12,665 nt of DNA from Chitinophagaceae bacterium (GTDB lineage: Bacteria; Bacteroidota; Bacteroidia; Chitinophagales; Chitinophagaceae): assembly GCA_025924755.1 (NCBI GenBank), contig JAICHT010000081.1, positions 1 to 12,665 on the forward strand, in the 5' to 3' direction. The notes below the pieces were generated by a model. That model worked only from the letters and a program-made list of their open reading frames with translations, ran no database searches and was not told the origin of the DNA. Of the stretch, positions 1 to 6,311 are shown one piece after another. The translations under genes and the position numbers were made by a program. Numbering within the stretch: position 1 is the first letter of the stretch; each line of letters opens with the position of its first letter.

Positions 1-113
1 ACCTAATAAAAGGGCTTTATAGGCGACGTTGACTTTTATGGTCACTTCTATTTATATTAAATACGATTACTTTAATTGAATATCCTTAACATTTTAGTGG
101 TACAAATGGATGA

Positions 114-144
114 ATAAAAAAAGTGGCACTTTGTGGTGCCACTT
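114..144 (-). terminator. Rho-independent terminator of the T9SS remnant
   Basis: A perfect 9-bp inverted repeat (AAGTGGCAC / GTGCCACTT, 121-129 and 136-144) with a 6-base loop lies 48 bases beyond the stop codon of the minus-strand gene that ends at 193. Read on the minus strand the hairpin is followed by TTTTTAT (from 120 to 114), the layout of an intrinsic terminator. Orientation therefore matches the minus-strand gene. Nothing coding is visible from 1 to 113. Confidence 0.8.
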
Positions 145-192
145 AATATTAAACATTATGAAACTAAAGAATGAATGTTCTCTCTACTGCTT

Positions 193-987
193 CTATAGTT
201 TTACCATTACCATTTTGCCGTCTTGCAGTACTTGCACAAAGTACACACCAGGTCTATAGCTATAACCCACGAGTTGAGTACTATTGGAAGCAACACCGGA
301 TCGTGCTTCCATCGTTTCGCCTACAGCATCCATTACGCGCAGCGCTATTGGAGTATTGCTGCTGCTTTGGAAAACAAGTGTAAAGTATGAGAAAGAAGGA
401 TTAGGAAGAACTTGAACCAGTAGTCCAGCTTTTTCTTTTGCCACCTGATCTGTAGCTGTACTGGCATTATAGCTTGTTGTAGCAAGGTTTACTGCCTGTG
501 TACTAAAGATAACCACATTGGAATACTCGGTCCAGCTGTTCCCGCATTTGGCCCGGATATGCCAGTGGTAGGTCTGATTAGCTTTCAGCCCTGTAATGGT
601 GGTAGAGCGCAGCGTACCTGATAGCATTACATCCATCCATTTGGAACCTTGTTTTGCTGTTTTATATTCCACCTGCCACTGCACCGGATTAACCGAAGCC
701 ACCCTGTTCGGTGTAGCACTGGTAGCAGTGATACTTGTTGTGGTAAGATTAGTAGCATTCTGACAAGTGCCACAGTTTTCATCTACCTGACCGTTACAGT
801 TATCATCAATACCATTACCGCAGATTTCCGGAGCTCCCGGATGTACTGTTGCCCTGGTGTCATCACAGTCACTGCCCAATGTAGTGAGGCTATAGCCTGT
901 AGGAACTGTTGACCCATAGCATACTGTTGCAGTACCTGCATCATAACCATCACCATCTGCATCTATATACAGGGTGGCTACCTTCTC
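193..987 (-). pseudogene. 3' remnant of a secreted T9SS protein (MopE-type Cys/Asp motif, FN3-like domain, sorting domain)
   Basis: The open frame runs 264 codons from an in-frame TAG at 988-990 to the stop at 193-195. It has no ATG; the first usable start is a TTG at 877-879, inside a conserved motif, so the 5' part is missing. From the N-end it shows DADGDG (frame residues 9-14, calcium-binding type), then the Cys/Asp-rich motif DCDD...PGAPEICGNGIDDNCNGQVDE that is typical of MopE-like metal-binding repeats (about 40-72). A fibronectin type III-like stretch with YHWHIRAKC follows. The last 75 or so residues match a type IX secretion type A sorting domain (VLPNPS, DAVGE, YRPGVYFVQV, KMVMVKL). 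Intact relatives are large exported, surface-attached or released proteins, with the C-terminal domain cleaved during T9SS export. Here only the tail survives. No plausible continuation in another frame is clear, though a 39-codon frame (950-1069) overlaps the break. Secretion is unlikely because no signal peptide remains. Confidence 0.75.
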
Positions 988-1111
988 CTAACCCAGGTAT
1001 CACAATGTGTATGAGTTCTTTTGCTTTGGAGCTCAGGGGGTGCGGAACATGAAGAAATGTACTATGCATGGCCATAACACAGCCGTAAGAATTGAAAAAC
1101 ATTTACAAAAG

Positions 1112-1163
1112 AAATAAAAATAAAAAGGGATAGAAGCTGGGTAAATCCATTTTCTGTCCCTTT
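1112..1163 (-). terminator. Rho-independent terminator of the PLD-like gene
   Basis: The arms AAAGGGATAGA (1124-1134) and TCTGTCCCTTT (1153-1163) pair over 11 bp, with one wobble-type mismatch. Read on the minus strand the hairpin is followed by a T-rich tract, TTTTTATTTTTATTT (1126 to 1112). It lies about 20 bases past the stop of the minus-strand gene at 1182, so it most likely ends that transcript. Confidence 0.75.
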
Positions 1164-1181
1164 GTTTATAGGCAATTAAAG

Positions 1182-1937
1182 TTAATTGCTATGTATCATC
1201 AGTTCTTTTGCCTTGTTCCAGTTCTTTTTAAGTATGGGTTTACTGCAACTAGTTTCTCCATTGGAAGGCTCGCCTGAATAGTGGCAGTACTTCTCTGCAT
1301 AGTTCTTATCCTCGTATTTACTCCATGACTTGAAAGCGTTATAGCTAAAAGGTATTTCTGGATTAAAAGGTATTTCAACTCCGGTTCTGATGCAAAAGCC
1401 AACGTGCTTGCTTGTGGGTTTAGAAGGAGTAGCTTTATTGTCTTGTGTTTTGTTTTGAGAATGATCTTCTTGCATTTTTAATTGAGGTTTAGGAGTGCCA
1501 AATTCAAATCTTTGGCTATTTTGACTTATGAAATCTACCTCGTCACTTGCTTCTTTATAGAGTTCTGCGTCTACCGGATCATTTTTGTCAATCAATACTC
1601 CCATTTCTTTATTATTAGCCATAGAAAACTGATAAAGATTCAAAGAGGTAATAACCATTTTATCATCATTCATATAGCATTTTGCATGTAAGTCCTCATT
1701 ATATTTAAGAATGACAAACCGTAATCCTTGTAGAAACTTCATTTCATCAGGATTTAATTCTTGTTTACCAAAAATGACAGTTGTTACCTTGTCTTTGCTA
1801 TTACGGTGATTAAGTAATTCTTTAAAATCTTTGGAGAGTTTTAGATAAGGAGAAACTAAAATAAGTTTTTCTCCTGCTGTCTTAATTAGTTCTTCGATTT
1901 CTGAAACAGCTTTTCTTGTAGAAAGAAATTTTGCCAT
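1182..1937 (-). CDS. Phospholipase D-fold (HKD) protein with Cys-containing C-terminal domain
   Basis: This 251-residue protein has one PLD/HKD motif: H84-x-K86-x4-D91 followed by S98-x-N100, the signature of phospholipase D, Nuc-type endonucleases and related phosphodiesterases. Residues about 1-135 form the PLD domain, and a single HKD motif usually means a homodimer shares one active site. A charged, low-complexity linker (about 150-178) leads to a small domain (180-242) with C182-IRTG, W205, C218-HYSG and C231. That arrangement looks like the zinc-ribbon tail of PLD relatives in which one Cys of each CxxC pair is replaced. No signal peptide or membrane segment is visible, so a cytoplasmic nuclease or phosphodiesterase is more likely than a secreted lipase. 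ATG is at 1935-1937. The gene stands alone, with its own promoter candidate (1973-2004) and terminator. Its position beside an eroding AT-rich region by a tRNA suits an accessory gene. Fold assignment is firm; substrate is unknown. Confidence 0.85.
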   Translation of the reverse strand: MAKFLSTRKAVSEIEELIKTAGEKLILVSPYLKLSKDFKELLNHRNSKDKVTTVIFGKQELNPDEMKFLQGLRFVILKYNEDLHAKCYMNDDKMVITSLNLYQFSMANNKEMGVLIDKNDPVDAELYKEASDEVDFISQNSQRFEFGTPKPQLKMQEDHSQNKTQDNKATPSKPTSKHVGFCIRTGVEIPFNPEIPFSYNAFKSWSKYEDKNYAEKYCHYSGEPSNGETSCSKPILKKNWNKAKELMIHSN

Positions 1938-1972
1938 AGGATTGGTTTAGATAGGTTAATTATTAATTGATA

Positions 1973-2004
1973 CAATGATAATATCAAGAATTGGCTTTTA
2001 CAAA
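1973..2004 (-). promoter_or_regulatory. Bacteroidota-type promoter for the PLD-like gene
   Basis: On the minus strand a -33 element TTTG (2004-2001) is followed after exactly 20 bases by TATCATTG (1980-1973), which matches the -7 consensus TAnnTTTG at all but one position. The predicted start is near 1966, leaving a leader of about 30 bases before the ATG at 1937. Spacing and orientation fit the major sigma factor of Bacteroidota. Confidence 0.55.
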
Positions 2005-2492
2005 CCTGCTATATCTGTTCTAGGTAATCAACATCACAAAAGCAGTAGGATTAAATATAATTCAGAAGATTAAAAGCAAAATTGTGAGTCTTGCCGGAGG
2101 AACTTTATAATAGAGTTTGAGGAGTTACCGGGAAAAGAAAGTATAATTATGATTACTATGATAAAGAAGAAGATTACCTGCTTTACTGTCAAAAGTGTTA
2201 GGTGCTCAAATTAATTCCAAGTAACCAAGAGGCTTTAGTGTCTCTATTTATTGCTAAGCTTTAAAAGTATATTAGTTTCAATTTCCGATACAAACAGAAT
2301 GCGAGTTGTATAAAACAGAAATAATAATGTATTAAGATGGCAAATAGAAAGGATCATTAAAAAATACACTTAAAAGTTATAATTCTACAAATCCAAATAC
2401 TGATAAAGAGGATAAGATTTTCTGAAAATGTTGCATAATAATATATAATAAGTTTATTTTAATATCCTAATACTCTATTAATTACTTACCTC
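2005..2492. other. AT-rich stretch without a convincing gene
   Basis: About 490 bases of visibly AT-rich sequence with frequent stops in all frames. Short open pieces on + hint at a decayed coding region: ELPGKE near 2125 and YYDKEEDYLLYCQKC near 2150-2200 sit in different frames, each ended by a stop. I see no RNA gene, no strong hairpin with a T-tract and no inverted or direct repeat set. It may be the remnant of a lost gene upstream of the broken gene that begins at 2493. Confidence 0.5.
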
Positions 2493-2798
2493 TTGAAAAA
2501 AAAGATAAACTATACTTTAATGATAAGTCTGATCTCAATTATTTCAGCTATTGCAATTACTTATTTTACAATCCAAAAAGGAAAAGCAGATAATAAACAA
2601 AAGGTAATTGTCAATCTTCAATTAAAAGCGCAAGCTGAAGCCGCTCGATATGCAGAAGAGTCAAGAAAAAAATCAGATAGTTTAAATGTAAAGCAGCAAG
2701 AATTGATTGTACAGCAGCAAGCAGTTATAAAATTAATGGAGCAGAATCAACAAAAATCAGAAGAAATAAATAAACAACAACAATTATTAAAGATATAG
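2493..2798 (+). CDS. Segment 1 of the broken gene: TM helix and coiled coil (101 aa)
   Basis: This is the only piece that could still be made as a protein from a normal start region. TTG at 2493 gives a KKK N-terminus before the hydrophobic helix. ATG at 2520 is an alternative start but would remove that positive flank. After the helix (about residues 9-27) the sequence is rich in Gln, Lys, Glu and Ala with heptad-like spacing (about 32-100), which predicts a long coiled coil. The TAG at 2796-2798 falls where the -1 frame continues the pattern, so the stop is probably a result of frameshift rather than the natural end. No Shine-Dalgarno site is visible. Function unknown. Confidence 0.55.
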   Translation: MKKKINYTLMISLISIISAIAITYFTIQKGKADNKQKVIVNLQLKAQAEAARYAEESRKKSDSLNVKQQELIVQQQAVIKLMEQNQQKSEEINKQQQLLKI

Positions 2799-3145
2799 TT
2801 GATAAAAACATTGAATTGACAAATAAGCTCAGTTATTCTCTTCCAGATTCAATAAATTATCGTTTTAGAGTAAGGTTTGATCTTGATGAGACTAAATTTA
2901 TAGGCTTTATAAAATATCTTGATTCGTTAACTTACGGGAAAGAAAAAGAAACATATAAAAATAAAGGTGGGACAGTTGATTATAATTATTTAGGGTTTCA
3001 TTTAGAGCATTTAAATTTAAACCATCCAATGTGGAGAAAAATTAATGATATAGCGTTTTTTTCTAAGTGCAAAGGCTACCATTCAAAACAAAAAACAGGG
3101 TATTTTACAATTAAAATCAAGATTGGAAAATTATCAACGAGTTAA
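2774..3145 (+). pseudogene. Segment 2 of the broken gene (-1 frame)
   Basis: The frame is open from 2774 and has only a TTG (2816) as a possible start. The peptide includes SYSLPDSINYRF, FDLDETKFIGFIKYLDSL and HLEHLNLNHPMW, well-formed mixed alpha/beta sequence unlike a chance frame. I do not recognise the family. It ends at a TAA (3143-3145) just after the place where segment 3's frame takes over, in an A-rich tract around 3085-3120. Confidence 0.5.
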
Positions 3146-3365
3146 TGATTTAAGTGTTTTATATTTTAAAAATTCTCGAAATATAATAATTGAAACCCGA
3201 TCTAATATTACCTTTCCCACAACTACAAGAAGAGATATAAAAGCATTTAGTCTATATGATCTAAATAATAAAGATTTAATTATTGAAGGATTGCCTTTTT
3301 TCCAAATTCCAAAAGAGTTAAATTTTAACTGGCTTCAATTTACCTTGGAGACCAATGAAAAGTAA
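3123..3365 (+). pseudogene. Segment 3 of the broken gene (C-terminal part)
   Basis: This frame is open from 3054, but sensible sequence starts at about 3114 (LKSRLENYQRV). The first possible start is a TTG at 3123 inside that stretch, so independent translation is doubtful. The peptide (YFKNSRNIIIETRSN, DIKAFSLYDLNNKDLIIEG) looks like beta-strand-rich domain sequence. It ends at TAA 3363-3365 and overlaps the small ORF that starts at 3355. Same strand and same frame as segment 1. Confidence 0.5.
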
Positions 3366-3483
3366 GTGGCATCTGTTTAACAACTTTAAATATGGTAACT
3401 TCCTTTACCTAAAGAAAGAAGGTTGGGATTATCGGCTATCCTATTTTATAGAAAAAGGTATCCATATAAAGGAAGTGCCTTAA
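3355..3483 (+). CDS. Small protein of 42 residues, unrecognised
   Basis: An ATG at 3355 opens a 42-codon frame ending at TAA 3481-3483. It overlaps the last 11 bases of the broken gene, a layout that suggests translational coupling. The peptide is rich in aromatic and basic residues (KSKWHLFNNFKYGN, KKEGWDYRLSYFIEKG) and reads as genuine protein rather than chance sequence in such AT-rich DNA. No signal peptide, membrane helix or known motif is visible. It may alternatively be the last fragment of a gene in a third frame. It should be treated as hypothetical. Confidence 0.4.
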   Translation: MKSKWHLFNNFKYGNFLYLKKEGWDYRLSYFIEKGIHIKEVP

Positions 3484-3568
3484 CAAATAATATAATTTCA
3501 ATTTGTCCCCTTATTGAAACCTAAAATTATAAAGTTATTGTAAACCAACTAGTTACAAGGATTGATAG

Positions 3569-3640
3569 TAGCCCCGACAGGAATCGAACCTGTATCTAAA
3601 GTTTAGGAAACTTCTATTCTATCCATTGAACTACGGGGCC
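3569..3640 (-). tRNA. tRNA-Arg (anticodon CCT)
   Basis: Read on the minus strand, 72 bases fold as a full cloverleaf. The acceptor arm is GGCCCCG with CGGGGCT (first pair G-U), with A as discriminator. The D arm is GTTC/GAAT, and the anticodon stem GAAGT/ACTTT encloses the loop TTCCTAA, so the anticodon is CCT, reading AGG. The T arm ACAGG/CCTGT carries TTCGATT. CCA is not encoded. A weak 6-bp hairpin (3538-3543 with 3553-3558) lies downstream and may help 3' end formation. A promoter candidate sits at 3660-3691. The 3' end of the gene faces the AT-rich accessory-looking stretch. Confidence 0.95.
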
Positions 3641-3659
3641 ATATAAGTAATATGGGCTG

Positions 3660-3691
3660 CAAATATCTGTATACCTTCTCAGTTCTCCAAC
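3660..3691 (-). promoter_or_regulatory. Promoter candidate for the tRNA-Arg gene
   Basis: On the minus strand GTTG (3691-3688) and GATATTTG (3667-3660) are separated by 20 bases, each one mismatch from the Bacteroidota elements TTTG and TAnnTTTG. The predicted start is near 3653, about 13 bases before the mature tRNA 5' end at 3640, which is a reasonable leader. Confidence 0.45.
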
Positions 3692-3716
3692 TATTGGCAA
3701 GCATTATGTATAATGT

Positions 3717-4913
3717 ATGAACTTTATAAAAGAACCAGCCTCAACTTATATGAATACAAACGTCTTTAAAAGCTTTTTGATTGGTGGATATGAATGTGCC
3801 GATATGATTAACAATAGGGGAAACAGGGTAAATCTGTTAGCGGCTACAGGTCATGATAGTAAAATAGCGGAAGACTATGCCCTGCTGAGTGAAGTGAGTA
3901 TAAAAACGGTACGGGAAGGTATCTGCTGGAGCGTTGTAGAAAAACAACCGCATCAATACGACTTTAGCGAAGTTAAGAACCGCATTCTGTCCGCTAAAAA
4001 AGCGGGCATTCAACAATTATGGGATATTTGTCATTTTGGATATCCCGATGGCTTAATGCCCTCGCATCCGCAATTTGCCGACCGTTTTGCAGGAGTTTGT
4101 AAAGCTTTTGCTGAGCTGTACCGCGGCCTTACCAATGACCCGCTTATTGTCACTCCTATCAATGAGATCAGTTTTTTATCCTGGTTAGGTGGCGAAGTGC
4201 GGGGCACTGTACCTTTTGCCATTAACTCAGGCTTCGATATCAAATATTTTTTGTGCCGGGCGGCTATCAAAGGAATTGAGGCTATTAAAAGTGTAGACCC
4301 TTCTGCACAAATTATGACGGTAGAACCTTTAATAAAAATTCATCCTCCTATAGGTCAGGAACCTTGCAATATTATAAACGACTGTAATGAAGGCCAGTTT
4401 CAGGCAGTGGATATTATTACCGGCCGTATGTGTCCAGAATTGGGCGGCCAACCGGAGTATGTGGATATGGTAGGCATTAATTATTATTACGAAAATCAGT
4501 GGGAACATTGCGGTCCTAAAATCCTGTGGAAGAAAGGAGATCATCAGCGGATGACATTTCCACAGTTGTTACAGGAAGTCTATCACCGGTACAACAAACC
4601 CGTGGTTATTACAGAGACCGGCCATTTTGGCGAAGATCAATGTGCCTGGATGGAACAAATAACCGAAGAATGCATCGAAGCTTTAGACAATGGAGTTGAC
4701 CTGCGGGGCATGTGTATCTACCCGGTTGTAGACCGGCCAGACTGGGACAACTTAGATCACTATATCGCATGTGGCATATGGGGGTATAATGATAAAAAAG
4801 AACGCTACCCGGAGGTAAATTATGTGCAATGTGTAAAAAACTGCCAGGCCGTTCTATCAGCTTATTTTAAAGAAAAAGCACCCCAGGAACGAACGGTGTT
4901 AACGATGGCGTGA
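3717..4913 (+). CDS. GH-A clan (GH1-like) glycoside hydrolase family protein
   Basis: This 398-residue protein has the layout of a TIM-barrel retaining glycosidase. It opens with FLIGGYECAD (20-29), then ICWSVVE (69-75) and LWDICHFGYPDG (101-112). Acid/base Glu150 lies in TPINE at the end of strand 4, NYYYEN (255-260) follows, and nucleophile Glu300 lies in VITETG at the end of strand 7. Both catalytic glutamates are therefore present. Family 1 members hydrolyse beta-glycosidic bonds; this is a divergent group, so the substrate cannot be named. There is no signal peptide, so it acts in the cytoplasm. ATG 3717 was taken as start, but ATG 3750 (MNTNVFKSFL) begins directly before the conserved region and is an equal candidate. 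It stands alone on +, diverging from the tRNA. GC is clearly higher than in the neighbouring AT-rich stretch. Confidence 0.8.
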   Translation: MNFIKEPASTYMNTNVFKSFLIGGYECADMINNRGNRVNLLAATGHDSKIAEDYALLSEVSIKTVREGICWSVVEKQPHQYDFSEVKNRILSAKKAGIQQLWDICHFGYPDGLMPSHPQFADRFAGVCKAFAELYRGLTNDPLIVTPINEISFLSWLGGEVRGTVPFAINSGFDIKYFLCRAAIKGIEAIKSVDPSAQIMTVEPLIKIHPPIGQEPCNIINDCNEGQFQAVDIITGRMCPELGGQPEYVDMVGINYYYENQWEHCGPKILWKKGDHQRMTFPQLLQEVYHRYNKPVVITETGHFGEDQCAWMEQITEECIEALDNGVDLRGMCIYPVVDRPDWDNLDHYIACGIWGYNDKKERYPEVNYVQCVKNCQAVLSAYFKEKAPQERTVLTMA

Positions 4914-4962
4914 AACGAATACGAATGATGGTGTTTTTAAAAGCGGGAATGTCCATCTGCCT

Positions 4963-4970
4963 TATCTTTG
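4963..4970 (+). promoter_or_regulatory. -7 element TATCTTTG for the TPR membrane protein
   Basis: A perfect TAnnTTTG lies 18 bases before the ATG at 4989. The -33 region is poor (a T-run at 4934-4938 is 3-4 bases too far). Because transcription would start near 4977, a TTG start at 4968 in the same frame would lie inside the promoter, which supports ATG 4989 as the true start. Confidence 0.5.
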
Positions 4971-4988
4971 CAGCCCGAAATTAAAAAC

Positions 4989-5639
4989 ATGAAATTTTAT
5001 AACCTGCTGATAAAATACCGTTTGTATATAGGAATTTTGCTAATAGTGCTGGGTATAGTTACAAACGTTTTCTCCAGTTTCTGGCCTGCGTTTCCGCTTT
5101 ATTTGATTGGCATTATTTTAATTGCCGGGCATTTCTTTTTTGGGCCGCTTCGTTTAATTCAGGAACATCTGGAAAGTGGTAATATGGAAGCGGCGGAAAA
5201 GATTACCAACTCTATTAAGTTTCCGGGACTGCTTTACAAGCCCATCCGGTCGGTATATTATACCTTAAAAGGGAATATGGCCATGATGAAGCAAGACTTT
5301 GATACCGCCGAAGTAAATATGAAAAAAGGGCTGGATTTAGGAATGCCCATGAAAGAAGCAGAAGGCGCCAGCTTGCTTCAGATGGGCATGCTGGCTATGC
5401 AGAAAAATGATTTGAGAGGCGCTGAAAATTATATACGCAACGCCTTGCGCAAAGGACTGCCCGATAAGGAAAACAAAGCGGCCGCTTATTTACAGATGTG
5501 CAGCCTGATGATGAACAAAAGAGAATTTCGGGCAGCAAAAGATTTTTTCCGTAAAGCAAAGGCTTTAAAACCCACTACGCCTCAAATAGTAGATCAGATA
5601 AAACAAATCGAAAAATACATCTCCCGCATGCCGGGATAA
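4989..5639 (+). CDS. Two-helix membrane protein with TPR repeats
   Basis: The 216-residue product has two hydrophobic helices, about residues 10-30 and 34-54, split by a short SSFWPAF turn, so the N-terminus and the long C-terminal part are on the same (probably cytoplasmic) side. Residues about 58-205 form alpha-helical hairpins of the tetratricopeptide type: GNMEAAEKI, KGNMAMMKQDFDTAEVNM, MGMLAMQKNDLRGAENYI and LMMNKREFRAAKDFFRKA. TPR domains serve as protein-interaction scaffolds, and the partner is unknown. The start was chosen because a perfect -7 element ends 18 bases upstream. It is a single gene, convergent with the SRPBCC gene, and the intergenic gap is only 69 bases. Confidence 0.8.
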   Translation: MKFYNLLIKYRLYIGILLIVLGIVTNVFSSFWPAFPLYLIGIILIAGHFFFGPLRLIQEHLESGNMEAAEKITNSIKFPGLLYKPIRSVYYTLKGNMAMMKQDFDTAEVNMKKGLDLGMPMKEAEGASLLQMGMLAMQKNDLRGAENYIRNALRKGLPDKENKAAAYLQMCSLMMNKREFRAAKDFFRKAKALKPTTPQIVDQIKQIEKYISRMPG

Positions 5640-5668
5640 GGTCAGGGCATATGCAAGTATTATTAATA

Positions 5669-5710
5669 GTCCACTTATATTGATAATGGTTGGACAGCCT
5701 TATTTTTTTT
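5669..5710 (+). terminator. Possible weak terminator after the TPR gene
   Basis: GTCCA (5669-5673) can pair with TGGAC (5691-5695) over a large loop, followed after a few bases by a run of eight T (5703-5710). The short stem makes this a tentative call. The T-run overlaps the stop codon of the convergent gene. Confidence 0.3.
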
Positions 5711-6209
5711 ACATCATATACATCCGAATACCAGTTTCGCCGGGCCAGTCGCCAAAGAGCTCATTGATCTTAAAATACCGGTGGGTAAAAATTTTTTTAA
5801 GTTGTTTTTTTACAAACAGCTTGTTTGCCATATTACCTAAAAAGCCAAACGGAACGCTGTAATGAACAATATCCGTCATTTCTATTCCGCCTTCAATAGC
5901 TTTAAAATGATGCTGGTGGTGCCATAAGCTATAAGGCCCTTTGCGCTGCTCGTCTACAAATAATTTGTACTTCTCCACATGGGTTATTTCGGTCATCCAA
6001 AAAATGGGTATGCCTAATAGTGGTTTCACGTTGTAGGTTATAATCTGCCCGGCATATGCTTCCTCGCCGTATATGGTATCTTTAATTTTAAGATTTAAAA
6101 AAGTAGGCGTAATGGCCAAAAGGTTATGAGGGTTTGAAAAAAAATCCCACGACTCTTTTAAACTTACGGGTATCTTTTGTATGCTTTTAAGATGATGGAC
6201 AGTGCTCAT
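5709..6209 (-). CDS. SRPBCC superfamily ligand-binding protein
   Basis: The 166-residue protein begins VHHLKSIQKIPVSLKESWDFF, a typical first strand and helix of the START/Bet v1-like (SRPBCC) fold. It continues with NPHNLLAITP, a conserved GQIITY strand, WMTEITHV, WHHQHHF (96-102) and EMTDIVHYSVP, and ends with the long C-terminal helix (about 125-150). Such proteins form a deep hydrophobic pocket for lipids or other apolar ligands, and close relatives are annotated only as SRPBCC or cell-division-inhibitor-like. ATG 6207-6209 was preferred over an upstream TTG at 6225-6227 because the conserved sequence starts right there. It follows the hydrolase gene on the same strand by 102 bases, so cotranscription is possible. 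Cytoplasmic; ligand unknown. Confidence 0.8.
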   Translation of the reverse strand: MSTVHHLKSIQKIPVSLKESWDFFSNPHNLLAITPTFLNLKIKDTIYGEEAYAGQIITYNVKPLLGIPIFWMTEITHVEKYKLFVDEQRKGPYSLWHHQHHFKAIEGGIEMTDIVHYSVPFGFLGNMANKLFVKKQLKKIFTHRYFKINELFGDWPGETGIRMYMM

Positions 6210-6311
6210 AAATAATGTAAATAACAAGATAAGAAGGAAATGGTTGCGTAATTAATAAATGGATACGGATTCAATACGGTACAGTCCTATCAACCTATAA
6301 ACTTTTTCTGT

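Larger units (their letters stand above)
2493..3365 (+). pseudogene. Membrane-anchored coiled-coil protein, broken by two frameshifts
   Basis: Three consecutive open pieces look like one original gene of about 290 codons. Piece 1 (2493-2798, frame A) has a Lys-rich start, one transmembrane helix (about residues 9-27) and a Gln/Glu/Lys-rich coiled coil. Piece 2 (open 2774-3145) is in the -1 frame and continues sensibly from QQQLLK into DIVDKNIELTNKL. Piece 3 (open 3054-3365) returns to frame A, continuing with SRLENYQRVNDLSVLYF. The open frames overlap at both junctions (2774-2795 and 3054-3142), and the shifts cancel, so all three pieces are compatible with one protein. Both junctions lie in A-rich tracts, so indels by mutation and indels by sequencing error are both possible. 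No heptamer of the X XXY YYZ type sits at the first junction, which argues against programmed frameshifting. The C-terminal domain is not recognised. The topology suggests a bitopic inner-membrane protein with its coiled coil outside the membrane or in the cytoplasm. Confidence 0.6.

Noticed and set aside
171..383. Open frame on + opposite the T9SS remnant
   Set aside because: It is the antisense of the well-supported sorting domain, with low-complexity composition and no motif.
1482..1691. Open frame on + opposite the PLD gene
   Set aside because: Antisense to the conserved HKD domain; peptide is hydrophobic by composition only.
2770..2800. Programmed -1 ribosomal frameshift at the first junction of the broken gene
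   Set aside because: No X XXY YYZ slippery heptamer in the right frame and no clear downstream stem-loop; plain indel is simpler.
4031..4544. Two minus-strand open frames in the glycosidase gene
   Set aside because: Both are shadows of a gene with catalytic motifs in the right places.
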